NCBI RefSeq assembly: GCF_039538365.1
Contig: NZ_BAABCA010000006.1
Span: 310,001-374,000 of the forward strand
DNA length: 64,000 bases
Source of the DNA: Postechiella marina
Lineage (GTDB): Bacteria > Bacteroidota > Bacteroidia > Flavobacteriales > Flavobacteriaceae
Reading direction: 5' to 3'
The notes beneath the pieces were generated by a model that saw only the letters and a program-made list of their open reading frames with translations, searched no databases and was not told the DNA's origin. Position 1 is the stretch's first letter. Every line of letters begins with the position of its first letter. Below are positions 35,635 through 45,105 of this stretch, piece by piece. Made by a program: the position numbers and the translations under genes.

Positions 35635-35689
35635 AATAAGGGAATTGTGTTTAAAATATTCTGTAAATTTAACATTTAAAAAACAGTTT

Positions 35690-36535
35690 ATGAAAAAATC
35701 TCCCATCTTCCTGCTTATTCTTATTTTTTTTGCCTGTAAGTCAGGCTTTTTAAAAATAAAAGCAGACCTACCAAAGTCCCTAAATGAAGTTTCTGGGACA
35801 GAAAAAACACCTAAATCTGATTTAATTTGGATGCTAAACGATAGCGGGAACAAACCAAAACTCTATGGTATTAATAAAAAAGGTGATATAATTACCAAAT
35901 TAAACATAAATGCTAAGAATAATGATTGGGAGGATTTAGCTGCAGATACAGACGGAAATATTTACATTGGAGATTTTGGAAACAATGAAGGTAAACGTAA
36001 AGATTTATCGATTTTAAAAGTAAGTGCATCGCATTTAGACCAAGAAAATGAAGTAGACATAGAGCGCATTACATTCAAGTACGAAAATCAAGAAAAATTC
36101 CCTCCAAAAAACAAAAACATGTATTTTGATTGCGAAGCCTTTTTTTATTTTAACAACAACTTATATTTATTTACTAAAAGTAGAGTAAAAGGAGACCACG
36201 GTAAAACCAACATGTATAAAGTGCCTGCAAAAGCGGGTAATCATGTTGCTAAACTAGTAGAATCTTTTACAACATGCGAGGACGCCTCTTGTTGGGTAAC
36301 AGCTGCCGATATTAGTGACGATGGCAAACAAGTAGCGTTGCTTACCCAAAATGGCGTTTGGTTGTTTTCTAATTTTTCTACAGATAACTTTTTTAGTGGC
36401 ACATTAAAAACATATCCTTTTAAAAACTATACCCAAAAAGAAGGTGTTTGCTTTAAAGACAACAACACCCTTTATATAACCGATGAAAAAGCACATGGTG
36501 AAGGTGGTAATTTATACGAAATGAGTTTAAACTAA
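35690..36535 (+). CDS. Lipoprotein, probable beta-propeller
   Basis: The ATG at 35690 (281 residues) starts a clear lipoprotein signal with lipobox Cys (IFFACKSG); the upstream frame to 35552 is rejected because it lies inside the GDPD gene. The mature part has repeated strands of the kind LIWMLNDSGN, IYIGDFGNN, LYLFTKSR, VALLTQNGVWLF and LYITDE, which suggests a six- or seven-bladed beta-propeller. No catalytic motif is evident. It stands alone between the divergent GDPD gene and the convergent thioredoxin gene. It is probably on the periplasmic or outer face of the cell envelope; its ligand is unknown. Confidence 0.75.
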   Translation: MKKSPIFLLILIFFACKSGFLKIKADLPKSLNEVSGTEKTPKSDLIWMLNDSGNKPKLYGINKKGDIITKLNINAKNNDWEDLAADTDGNIYIGDFGNNEGKRKDLSILKVSASHLDQENEVDIERITFKYENQEKFPPKNKNMYFDCEAFFYFNNNLYLFTKSRVKGDHGKTNMYKVPAKAGNHVAKLVESFTTCEDASCWVTAADISDDGKQVALLTQNGVWLFSNFSTDNFFSGTLKTYPFKNYTQKEGVCFKDNNTLYITDEKAHGEGGNLYEMSLN

Positions 36536-36555
36536 ACTCATAAACACGGTATAAA

Positions 36556-36589
36556 ACACTAAATTAAAATTTAGATTTTAATTTAGTGT
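36556..36589. terminator. Hairpin between the convergent lipoprotein and thioredoxin genes
   Basis: ACACTAAATTAAAA (36556-36569) pairs perfectly with TTTTAATTTAGTGT (36576-36589) around a 6-nt loop, with CACGG/CCGTG continuing outside. It overlaps the trxA stop codon. The U-tract is weak, so it may act as a two-way transcript end by stem strength alone. Confidence 0.5.
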
Positions 36590-36885
36590 CCGTGAGTTTT
36601 AATGACACTAACAATATCTTTTTTCTGTAAAACACCGGCTTGTCTCCATTTTGGCGCTCCGTCTTTAAACAAAATCATTGTTGGCACACTACGTACTTGG
36701 TATTTAGCTGCTAAAGCTTGATTTTTATCTATATCTATCTTTACAATTTTTACAGCATCGCCTAACTCGTCTTTTACATCTTTTAAAATAGGCATTAAGG
36801 TTTGGCAAGGCCCACACCAGGTCCCGAAAAAATCGACTAATACAACTTCTCCAGAGTTTACAATATTATTAAAACTACTTTTCAT
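36583..36885 (-). CDS. trxA: Thioredoxin
   Basis: A 100-residue cytoplasmic thioredoxin with the WCGPC active site (Cys24 and Cys27 in FGTWCGPCQTL) and the cis-proline strand RSVPTMILFKDG. Length and motif spacing match canonical TrxA, a dithiol reductant for ribonucleotide reductase and for the methionine sulfoxide reductases encoded further right. It lies 54 bp downstream of the large phosphoesterase gene's start region in map order, but its own neighbours are convergent or spaced, so it is probably a single-gene unit. Confidence 0.95.
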   Translation of the reverse strand: MKSSFNNIVNSGEVVLVDFFGTWCGPCQTLMPILKDVKDELGDAVKIVKIDIDKNQALAAKYQVRSVPTMILFKDGAPKWRQAGVLQKKDIVSVIKTHGH

Positions 36886-36939
36886 TTTTATTTTACTTTA
36901 ACTACTTAGACGTAAATAATACTTAAAAATTACATTGAT

Positions 36940-39900
36940 TTAAAAGCCAAATCCTAATTTAAAAGCTAACCTTAATCCGTCGTCACTATGAAACGCAGAA
37001 AGGTTTAAAGTTAATATATCTGCAGCGTTAGCAAATATTCCACCACCAACAGAGGTATTCCAAGAGTTTGAATTATATAGTAAATTATCTTCTAATACTA
37101 AATCGTTATCTACCCAAACACGTCCATAATCAAAACCGCCATAAACCCCTATATTAAGAGGTAGTAAACCTGTTTTTATTTTTCTAAGATTTAAACGAAT
37201 ATCTGTACTTTGATAAAACGAACTTTCTCCCGAAAATCTTTGATTTCTATACCCACGTAAACCATCATTACCACCAATACTCGCCGATTGGTAAAACTCA
37301 AAATCGTCTCCAAAAATAACATGAGCCTTAGCCATGGTTGCTAAAACCAACTGTCCGCTAGGCTCTAATTTATAATCGAAGCCCAATTCTGGAATAATAT
37401 AGCCAAATGCTCTAGACTCGTCTAAATTCGTTTTATAACCAACCTCTATCCCTGTTTGCATACCTATAGTTGGGTAAGCCTCGTTGTCTTTATTACTAAA
37501 AACATACTTACCGCTTATACCTGCAAAATCTTCTTGATTTTCTTCGCCATTTTCTGTGTAAAAGGTATTAATAAACCTATTGCTTGTTTCTTCAACCTCT
37601 ATAGACTCGTAGCTTACGCCTAGTTTAAAATGCCCACCTAATTCGCCTCTCCAATTTAACGATGGTGCAAAGGTTATAGTACTATATTTAACTCTGTTAT
37701 AATCTAAATCGACATCAAAACCATCATTACTTTCTGCTTCCCTATTTGGAGTACTATTACCAAAACCAAAAAAGTTAATACTATAATTAGAACTTGTATA
37801 CTTGGCATTTAAACCTAAATTCCATTTTCCTACAACATGAGCAAACTCTCCAGTATACTCGAAATCGTAACCGCTTGTAGCAAAATAATAAGACGCTGCA
37901 AAAGTGTGCTGCGAACTAAACGGGTTTCTTTCGAAACCATAATTTGTTAATATATTTAAAAACCCAAGTTTAAAACCATCATCTGGATTAGCACCTAGAA
38001 GAGGTGTAAATTGGTTTGTACTTGTTTTAAATTTGGTAAAATCGTAAATATTTGTTTCGTAATCGTCTGTTAACTTTTGAGTACCGTTATTGGTTGTAAT
38101 TGTATTTTTCTTCGATTTAAAATCGTAAAATTTAACTCTATTGCCATTATCTAAAGTATAAGTGTCGTTATTTTGACCTCCAATAATTCTTACTTTAATG
38201 TACTTATCTCCGTTTCCAAAAACTTTAAACTCATCATCATCATCTAAGCCATAAATCCAAATTTCTTTAGTGTCTTTTTTAGAGTATGTTTTCTCGAAAA
38301 AGACTGTGCTTTTTTCTCCTTTCTTAATTCTACTTACTATAATTTTAGTAGCCCCATTTTGTAAACGCTCTATTTCAAATAAATCGTCTTTATCTGTACC
38401 CGTTATCACTGCAAAATTATTAAGTATGTCGTAATACTCGTTTGCTATTCTTGGCAAGTTTTTAAGCCTAGACAAAAGGGTTGCTTTAATTTTTGCCACT
38501 GTTTTGTCTTGTACTTCTTTAGGAAACTCTTGCAAAGCCCTATCTATAACCTCTTCTGTTAAGTTTTTTTGTATAAATGCAACTTGCGCTTCCCATTCTG
38601 CTTTTGTGGTTTCGTTAAGCAACGTCATATCTAAAGAATACGGACTAGAGTTAAAACCCTTTACGTTGCGCATATCGTTATTAAACCCCTCCATTAATTT
38701 TAATGCAGGCATAATGCGTGTTGCAACAGCCATTAAAGCACCATCTCCCATTATAGAAAAAGCTTGATCTCTATCTCTAGGAATGGCTTTGTAAATAACC
38801 TTACCATCTTCTTTAAACTCTGCCCAACGCCATTGGTCTACATGCCTATCCCAATCGCCAATAACCATATCGAAAAGCCTTGCTCTTAAGTAAACAATAT
38901 CGTCTACCATGTACTTTTCATCTTTTCTAAGTTTTTTCATTAAGTTATCTGTACTTTCTATGGTATTAGAAAACCCAAAACTTTTTTGATTGCCATGCCC
39001 ATCAGACACATGCTCTTCAATCATATACAACTCATCTCCAAAATCGTCGTTAAAATTTGTCAATGCTGCTTGTTTAGGCACATAATACAAAACTGGGTTA
39101 GTATGGTATAAATCTAAAGCGTCTGATAGTATACCTGTTGTAAATGGCGCATAGGGATGCGAACCTGTGTAAAAATCTAACAATAAACTTTCGGTTGCTG
39201 TGCCTTCAAATTGACCTTCTATGTATTGGTCTTTAAAAGCCATAGCTTGTAAATAAACTGTAGCACTTTTACGTATAGCACGCATTACATAACGCCTACC
39301 GTTTTTATCTTTAAGTTGCAAGGATTTAGATTGATGTCCTCCTCCTTTTCTTGTTGGCTCTAAACCTCCAAACAACGTGTCTAAATTAACAGTTGGCGCC
39401 TTAACCTTTGTACCATAAAAATTACGGTAACGGTCTCCCCAAAGCGATTTATAGAATTTACTTTTATCTATTTCGTTATCGCTATAAACAGAAGCTAATT
39501 TCTCGTTTTGAAAAGCTTTAAACGGTGCATAATCTTTCTTTTTACTAGACGAAATAACTTCTTTTTGAAAAAGGACCTCTCCAGTTTCTGCTTCAAAAAA
39601 ACGAACAAAAGACGATCCATCTTTAAAAACATCTAGTCTTGCATAACCTGGTTTACTTGAAGAAAAATCTCCAGATACGTTTCGTGTTGTGGTAGATTTA
39701 GATCCTGCTCCGCTAATAATTTGCGGTAAATTATCGTGAACCAAATATTGTAAACTGTGCTCGTGACCAGATACAAAAATAACTTTATCGTTTTCTTGGG
39801 CTAAGGTTACCACTCGTTTTTTAAGAGTGTTGTATTTCTTGTTTTGTATATCTGCTGGAGATACTCCTGTTGTTTTTCTTAAAACATTTTTAAGGGTTCC

Positions 39901-40641
39901 TAAAACAGGCAAAGGTTTCATGTGCGAAGAAAAATCGTATTGTCCACCGTGTGGTCCATTAGAAAACATGGGATGATGTAAAGCTATTACGGTTGTTTTA
40001 CCTCTAGCTTTTTTAATTTCGCTTTCTAGTTCTAAGAAAAACTTTTCTCTTGTTTTTATTTCGCAATCGTCGTTTATAGTTGGGTGTTTGTCCCAATTGG
40101 TTAAATACCACTCAGAGTCTACAATAATCATGATAACATCATCCGAAATCTCAACCTTTTCTATCGGGCATCCATCTTCTGGTAAAAACGTATTTTTACC
40201 TAAAGCCTCTTCAATATATTTTTCTTGTCGTTTTAATCCCTTTACCCCATTACTATACCAATCATGATTTCCTGGTATAAAAATAGTTTCCCCTTTAAAA
40301 CCTTTAACAGCTTCGGTTTGTATTTTAAGTTGATATTCTGCAAATTCGTAGCCTTTTTCACTTTCTGCAGGCATACCTTTTGGATAAATATTATCGCCTA
40401 AAAACAAGGCTGTACTATTTTCTGAAGCTTTTAATAACTCTGATTTAAATGCTGACAAACCTTTTGAAGACGAACCTATAGGAGAATTTCCTGCATCGCC
40501 TATTAAATAAAACGAATGTGATATTTCTTTATTAGGAAACACATTTGAAACTGTACTATTAATTTGAGTTTTATAGGTTGCACAGGCATTTATAAAAAAC
40601 ACTAAAAAGGAGAGTAATATATAGCGTAATCTTTTAATCAT
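36940..40641 (-). CDS. Calcineurin-like phosphoesterase fused to an outer-membrane barrel (lipoprotein)
   Basis: 1233 residues from the ATG at 40641, which starts directly with a lipoprotein signal (FLVFFINAC); the in-frame ATG at 40695 is rejected. The first third is a metallophosphatase: LIGDAGN, FLGDNIYP, IPGNHDWYS, ALHHP and GHEHS carry the metal ligands, in the style of purple acid phosphatases. A central region of about 350 residues has RDRDQAF and WDRHVDQWRW motifs of unknown role. The last 350 residues look like an Omp85/BamA-type surface barrel (EVGYKTNLD, SIGGNDGLRGYRNQRFSGES, ending Phe). This places a phosphatase on the outer membrane, plausibly to release phosphate from organic esters. 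Its single-polypeptide barrel-plus-lipid-anchor layout is unusual. Confidence 0.85.
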   Translation of the reverse strand: MIKRLRYILLSFLVFFINACATYKTQINSTVSNVFPNKEISHSFYLIGDAGNSPIGSSSKGLSAFKSELLKASENSTALFLGDNIYPKGMPAESEKGYEFAEYQLKIQTEAVKGFKGETIFIPGNHDWYSNGVKGLKRQEKYIEEALGKNTFLPEDGCPIEKVEISDDVIMIIVDSEWYLTNWDKHPTINDDCEIKTREKFFLELESEIKKARGKTTVIALHHPMFSNGPHGGQYDFSSHMKPLPVLGTLKNVLRKTTGVSPADIQNKKYNTLKKRVVTLAQENDKVIFVSGHEHSLQYLVHDNLPQIISGAGSKSTTTRNVSGDFSSSKPGYARLDVFKDGSSFVRFFEAETGEVLFQKEVISSSKKKDYAPFKAFQNEKLASVYSDNEIDKSKFYKSLWGDRYRNFYGTKVKAPTVNLDTLFGGLEPTRKGGGHQSKSLQLKDKNGRRYVMRAIRKSATVYLQAMAFKDQYIEGQFEGTATESLLLDFYTGSHPYAPFTTGILSDALDLYHTNPVLYYVPKQAALTNFNDDFGDELYMIEEHVSDGHGNQKSFGFSNTIESTDNLMKKLRKDEKYMVDDIVYLRARLFDMVIGDWDRHVDQWRWAEFKEDGKVIYKAIPRDRDQAFSIMGDGALMAVATRIMPALKLMEGFNNDMRNVKGFNSSPYSLDMTLLNETTKAEWEAQVAFIQKNLTEEVIDRALQEFPKEVQDKTVAKIKATLLSRLKNLPRIANEYYDILNNFAVITGTDKDDLFEIERLQNGATKIIVSRIKKGEKSTVFFEKTYSKKDTKEIWIYGLDDDDEFKVFGNGDKYIKVRIIGGQNNDTYTLDNGNRVKFYDFKSKKNTITTNNGTQKLTDDYETNIYDFTKFKTSTNQFTPLLGANPDDGFKLGFLNILTNYGFERNPFSSQHTFAASYYFATSGYDFEYTGEFAHVVGKWNLGLNAKYTSSNYSINFFGFGNSTPNREAESNDGFDVDLDYNRVKYSTITFAPSLNWRGELGGHFKLGVSYESIEVEETSNRFINTFYTENGEENQEDFAGISGKYVFSNKDNEAYPTIGMQTGIEVGYKTNLDESRAFGYIIPELGFDYKLEPSGQLVLATMAKAHVIFGDDFEFYQSASIGGNDGLRGYRNQRFSGESSFYQSTDIRLNLRKIKTGLLPLNIGVYGGFDYGRVWVDNDLVLEDNLLYNSNSWNTSVGGGIFANAADILTLNLSAFHSDDGLRLAFKLGFGF

Positions 40642-40774
40642 GATAGGGATATTAATTAATGTTATACAAAAATAACCGTTTACAAACAGAATCATATTAA
40701 ACTAGCATAAGAAAACTATATACGAACCATTAAAATACTTATAGTTACTCTTTTTTTTATTTTAAACGCAAGCT

Positions 40775-41998
40775 TTAATCGTTTATAAATGTTGTATCTA
40801 TAACTACTTGACTTACTAAACTTTTATGCACTGGACAACGCGATGAAATTTCTTTTAAACGTTTTTTTTGAGCATCATCTAAATTGCCAATCAACTTTAT
40901 TTTTTTATTTACATAATCTAAATATTTTGGCATATCACTTTGCACACCTAAATCGTCACTATGTTTTTTAGAGTGTGTAACATACACAAAAACCTCTTTT
41001 AAATCCCATTTTTTACGCTCGGCATACATTTTTAGCGTCATAGCTGTACAAGCTATTAATGCAGCATTGAGATATTCGTAAGGAGACGGACCAAAATCTG
41101 CTCCTCCAACCGATACAGGCTCGTCTGCAATCATACTATGTCTTTTACTTTGTATGGTGGTTGTAAAATTATCTTCAACAATATTTAAATGCCCTACAAG
41201 TTGCTCGCCACTAGTATTTAACATGGTGTTTTCTTGCGTTTTAAAATAACGCTGCACCCAAGTACCAATCATATTTCCAGCATAATTGCTATCATTAGAA
41301 TTGGTTAATAAATGATCGGCATCATCTAAAGTTACAAAACTTTTTGGATGATGGGCTTGCAAATAAAGTTCTTCTGCATTTTTAATACCAACAATCTTAT
41401 CTGTTGGTGCATGCATTATTAACAACGGTTTTCTTAAACTTTTAACTACCGATGCCAAATCGGTTTTATCAAAATCTTCAACAAACTCTTGGTTTATTAT
41501 AAAAGGACGCCCACCAATATTAACTTGTACTTCACCTTGCTCTTTAACTGCATCAATGCCATGAGAAAATAAATGTGTAACATGTCCTACTGTAGACGGT
41601 GCCCCTATAGTAGCTACAGCTTTTACATTATCTAGTTGAGATGCCGCATAAAGAACAGCAGCACCACCTAACGAGTGACCAACAAGCAAAGATGGCGCTT
41701 CGTAATTAAACGCCATAAAATCGCTTACAGCAATTAAATCTGCAACGTTTGCAGAAAAATAACTATCTGCAAATTCACCGTCACTTCTTCCCAAACCTGT
41801 AAAATCGAAACGCACAACACCAAAACCATATTGAGTTAAAGCTCTACTAATGTTTTTTACAGCATTTAACGAGCTCGAACATGTAAAACAGTGAGCAAAA
41901 ACTGCATATTTATTAGGTTTTTGATTTGCTGGCAATTCTAAATAAGCATGCAATGCTATCCCTTTCTTGTTCTCTATTTTTAATCTTATGCTTTTCAT
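40775..41998 (-). CDS. Alpha/beta hydrolase-OsmC fusion
   Basis: A 407-residue two-domain protein. Residues 1-250 are an alpha/beta hydrolase with the nucleophile elbow GHSLGG near 106-111 and candidate Asp (PTDKIVG) and His (DADHLL). Residues about 265-407 are an OsmC/Ohr-type domain with SPYEYLNAALIACTAMTLKM, whose Cys is the usual first redox position, and SRCPVHKSL with the second Cys. OsmC/Ohr proteins reduce organic hydroperoxides through these thiols; the hydrolase may supply the substrate. It heads a run of minus-strand genes rich in sulfur redox functions (MsrA-like, aldo/keto reductase, SelO, MsrA, MsrB). Confidence 0.92.
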   Translation of the reverse strand: MKSIRLKIENKKGIALHAYLELPANQKPNKYAVFAHCFTCSSSLNAVKNISRALTQYGFGVVRFDFTGLGRSDGEFADSYFSANVADLIAVSDFMAFNYEAPSLLVGHSLGGAAVLYAASQLDNVKAVATIGAPSTVGHVTHLFSHGIDAVKEQGEVQVNIGGRPFIINQEFVEDFDKTDLASVVKSLRKPLLIMHAPTDKIVGIKNAEELYLQAHHPKSFVTLDDADHLLTNSNDSNYAGNMIGTWVQRYFKTQENTMLNTSGEQLVGHLNIVEDNFTTTIQSKRHSMIADEPVSVGGADFGPSPYEYLNAALIACTAMTLKMYAERKKWDLKEVFVYVTHSKKHSDDLGVQSDMPKYLDYVNKKIKLIGNLDDAQKKRLKEISSRCPVHKSLVSQVVIDTTFIND

Positions 41999-42060
41999 AA
42001 TTCGATTTATTTTAAGGAAATATGGCTACTAAAAATAGAGTCGGAATAAATTGAATTTCC

Positions 42061-42555
42061 TTAATTTAACTTTATATAATTTGAGTATTTACTGCGTAAT
42101 AATTTTAATTTCGGATTAATATATTGTTTACAGAAAGGTTTTTCAGGATTTTTTTTATAATAATTTTGAATAGCTTCACTGGATGGCTTAAACCCATTAA
42201 AAAGCATTGATTTTGTTATTATCTGGTTATTAAATTCTCTTTGACACCCCTTTAATATAGCATTAATTTGTTCGCCTTGTTGTGAAGTATAAAAGTAAAC
42301 TGCAGATCGGTATTTATTTCTCATAGTATGATTACTTGTACTTTTATGCGTATGTAAATGTATTTCTATTAAGGCTTTTAAAGGTATCTGTGCTTCTTTA
42401 AAGTAAACTATAACCGCCTCAGAAAACCACTCGTTTTCTTTAATAGATGCCACATAGCCTTGCTCTACTTTTGTTACTCCTTTTAAAGATTGAAAAACAG
42501 CTTCTGTACACCAATGGCAACCACCACCTAATGCTATTTTTTGCTCTTTGCTCAT
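42061..42555 (-). CDS. Divergent MsrA-like protein
   Basis: 164 residues with an MsrA-like core: GGCHWCTEAVF at 11-21 keeps the catalytic Cys13, Trp15 and Glu18, but the canonical Phe is His. The segment that in true MsrA reads DxGxQYRS is NHTMRNKYRSAVYF here, so the Asp and Gly are lost while Tyr-Arg-Ser remains. A canonical msrA is 2.5 kb to the right, so this is probably a paralogue with changed activity or substrate. It is 6 bp downstream of the aldo/keto reductase gene on the same strand. It may still reduce methionine-S-sulfoxide poorly, or another oxidised thiol-containing substrate. Confidence 0.8.
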   Translation of the reverse strand: MSKEQKIALGGGCHWCTEAVFQSLKGVTKVEQGYVASIKENEWFSEAVIVYFKEAQIPLKALIEIHLHTHKSTSNHTMRNKYRSAVYFYTSQQGEQINAILKGCQREFNNQIITKSMLFNGFKPSSEAIQNYYKKNPEKPFCKQYINPKLKLLRSKYSNYIKLN

Positions 42556-42561
42556 TTTAAA

Positions 42562-43506
42562 TTAGTTCCATTTAAGCGCCTTTCGTTCTTGCCAATACAC
42601 TTTAGCATTTACTTTAAAATTTGATATCTCATCTATTTCTAAATCTGATAAAACAAAAGCATTCATCTTTAAATTATCTTGTAACTGTCGAGAATTACCT
42701 GCACCACTTAACACTTTGCTATTAGGGATAGTTTGCGCACAGTATTGCAAACAAATAGCATCTACCCCTACTCTATATTTGTTTGCCAATGCTTCTAAAC
42801 TTGCGTACATTAGTTTGTAATTTGGATAATTTTTATTTCTAAAAACACGTCCGTTTGCCAATGCTTCTTTTATTATTATAAGTTTATTTTGTTTATTTAA
42901 AAGTTCTACAACTGCTTTTAAACTTTGATCCAACACATTATAAGTTACCTGAAAAACATCAAATAAAGGCACACCATTAACTGCTACTTTTAAGGCTTCT
43001 TTTATAATATCAACTTGATTATATCCTGTAGAGCTTAACCCTATTTTAATCTTATAAGTCTCTTTTAAAAAAGCTAAATAACTTAATACTTCGTCATTTT
43101 TAAGAACCCCTGTTTGAAAAGTTGCCGAATGAATTTGATATACTTTTAAATAAGGCAACAAGTTTTTAGAAACCAACCACTGCTCTTTTAATTTTTCTAC
43201 ACTATGGTCTTTAACTTCGTGTACTTTGGCTTTTGCGTTAAAGTTTGCAACATAGGTATAACCCCATTTTGTGGCTACTTCAATAGCATTATCATCTTTA
43301 GTTTTTAACCATTCTAAAAGCAATTGTTCTGCTAAACCATAACCTGGTGCTGTATCGAAATAACGAACCCCCAAGTTATAAGCCTCTTCGAGTGTAGCAA
43401 AACTTTCTTGCTTAAAAGCGTCTAAATTTAAATAGTTAGACGGTTTTTGGCGTATATTAATGTATTGTGGTCTTCCTAAAGCTGCTGTACCTAATCCTAA
43501 TTTCAT
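42562..43506 (-). CDS. Aldo/keto reductase
   Basis: A 314-residue TIM-barrel NADPH oxidoreductase. FDTAPGYGLAE near 49-59 holds the catalytic Asp and Tyr, followed by ATKWGYTY with the Lys. IHSATFQTG near 146 replaces the usual QxHxxD, and the C-terminal NADPH pocket is less canonical (LSGAGNSRQLQDNL). The substrate is not predictable; similar proteins act on small aldehydes or sugars. It lies 6 bp upstream of the divergent MsrA-like gene and 32 bp after SelO, in the same direction. Confidence 0.88.
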   Translation of the reverse strand: MKLGLGTAALGRPQYINIRQKPSNYLNLDAFKQESFATLEEAYNLGVRYFDTAPGYGLAEQLLLEWLKTKDDNAIEVATKWGYTYVANFNAKAKVHEVKDHSVEKLKEQWLVSKNLLPYLKVYQIHSATFQTGVLKNDEVLSYLAFLKETYKIKIGLSSTGYNQVDIIKEALKVAVNGVPLFDVFQVTYNVLDQSLKAVVELLNKQNKLIIIKEALANGRVFRNKNYPNYKLMYASLEALANKYRVGVDAICLQYCAQTIPNSKVLSGAGNSRQLQDNLKMNAFVLSDLEIDEISNFKVNAKVYWQERKALKWN

Positions 43507-43538
43507 ACACTTTTTTTTGCGTTATTAAACATTACAAT

Positions 43539-45101
43539 TTAAGAACTACACGACAACATAGAGCATCCCACTTTATGCCTAGCCCACTCTGGACGTTTGG
43601 CAAACCATTTTTCGTTTTCTGGTTGTTCGCTATATGGTTTTTTAAGCAAATTAAATAAGACGTCTATTAATTGGTAATCGCCTTTATTAGCATTATCTAT
43701 AGCCAATTGCGCCATATAATTGCGTAAAACGTATTTTGGATTAACAAGATTCATTTGCTGTTTTCTTTCTTCGGAATTTGCTTCTTCTAATTTTAAACGA
43801 TTTGCATAACGTTTAAACCAAGCATTCCATTTACTCTTAACATCTTCAGTTATTTCATCTTGAATATAAAATGCATCATTTATAACATTTAATCCTTTTG
43901 AAGCTTCATCTAGAGAAAAGTTACTCAAATTTCTGAAGAAAATAGTCATGTCAGTTTCTGTAAGGTGTAAATTATCTTCTAAATCTTGAATTAGCATTTT
44001 ATCTGCATCATCTTCAATAATTAATCCTAATTTATCTCGCATCATACTCAACGATAACTTTTCAAAATCGGTTTTATATTGCTCTAAAACAGTTTCAAAA
44101 GGCTCTGCTTCATCTACTAAAGGATATAAAGCATTCGCTAGTTGATATAAATTCCAAAGCCCCATATTAGGCTGATTGGCAAATCTATAGCGTTTATGTT
44201 GCCCATCTGTAGTATTTGGTGTCCAACCAAAATCGAAACCTTCTAACCAACCGTATGGCCCATAATCTATGGTTAACCCCAAAATAGACATGTTATCAGT
44301 GTTCATTACACCATGCACAAAACCAACCCGTTGCCAGTTCACTATCATTTTTAATGTTTGCTGTGCTACTGTTTTAAAAAAGGCGATATACGTTTCTTTT
44401 GAAGGCGCACCTAACTCTGGAAAAAAGTTTTTAATAGTATAATTTACTAACGTTTTTAAGGTTGTTATATCTTGATTTGCAGCTAAAATTTGATAACTAC
44501 CAAAACGCAAAAAACTTGGCGCAATACGCGATACAATTGCGCCTTTCTCGTAAGCAGAATTACCATTGTACATCATATCTCTTAAAACCTGATCGCCAGA
44601 TAAGGCTAAAGATAATGCTCGGGTTGTTGGCACACCTAAATGAAACATGGCTTCGCTACATAAATACTCTCGAATAGACGAGCGTAATACAGCCAAGCCA
44701 TCGGCTGTTCTAGAATATGGTGTTTCGCCAGCGCCCTTTAATTGCACTGCCCATTGGGTGTTATTATATTTTACCTCGAATAGATTTATTGCTCGACCGT
44801 CGCCTAATTGCCCTGCCCAATTACCAAATTGATGCCCACCATAACACATGGCAAAAGGCTGTGTGTTTTTATAAACAGTATTTCCTGTAAACACATTTAA
44901 AAACTCAGTTTCTTCAGCATTTTCTGGGGTTAAACCTAAGGCTTTTAGCATTTCTGGAGATACATGTAACAACTCTGGTTTTGCAGTTTGCTTTGGCTTT
45001 ACAAAAGAAAAACAGGCGTTTTTAACCTGTCTTCTTGTATTCTCTATAACCGTATCTGCTGGTAATTGTGTATTAAATGTATCTTTTATATTTAATTGCA
45101 T
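43539..45101 (-). CDS. selO: Protein adenylyltransferase SelO
   Basis: A 520-residue YdiU/UPF0061 family member, a pseudokinase that transfers AMP to Ser/Thr/Tyr of target proteins. Hallmarks are CYGGHQFGNWAGQLGDGRA, GAGETPYSRTADGLAVLRSS, VPTTRALSL and the active-site HGVMNTDNMSI with DYGPYG. The C-terminus ends CSMLSCSS, a cysteine pair where eukaryotic SelO has a Cys/selenocysteine. In other bacteria SelO targets glutaredoxin-type redox proteins, so a gene neighbourhood of msrA, msrB and aldo/keto reductase fits an oxidative stress role. It follows the msrA stop by 4 bp. Confidence 0.93.
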   Translation of the reverse strand: MQLNIKDTFNTQLPADTVIENTRRQVKNACFSFVKPKQTAKPELLHVSPEMLKALGLTPENAEETEFLNVFTGNTVYKNTQPFAMCYGGHQFGNWAGQLGDGRAINLFEVKYNNTQWAVQLKGAGETPYSRTADGLAVLRSSIREYLCSEAMFHLGVPTTRALSLALSGDQVLRDMMYNGNSAYEKGAIVSRIAPSFLRFGSYQILAANQDITTLKTLVNYTIKNFFPELGAPSKETYIAFFKTVAQQTLKMIVNWQRVGFVHGVMNTDNMSILGLTIDYGPYGWLEGFDFGWTPNTTDGQHKRYRFANQPNMGLWNLYQLANALYPLVDEAEPFETVLEQYKTDFEKLSLSMMRDKLGLIIEDDADKMLIQDLEDNLHLTETDMTIFFRNLSNFSLDEASKGLNVINDAFYIQDEITEDVKSKWNAWFKRYANRLKLEEANSEERKQQMNLVNPKYVLRNYMAQLAIDNANKGDYQLIDVLFNLLKKPYSEQPENEKWFAKRPEWARHKVGCSMLSCSS

Positions 45102-45105
45102 GATT

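Noticed and set aside
35552..35689. Extended N-terminus of the lipoprotein at 35690
   Set aside because: The extra residues overlap the GDPD gene and would hide the signal peptide behind 46 unrelated residues.
35635..35853. Extended N-terminus of the GDPD protein
   Set aside because: The first 73 residues match no part of the family and lie across the divergent lipoprotein's start.
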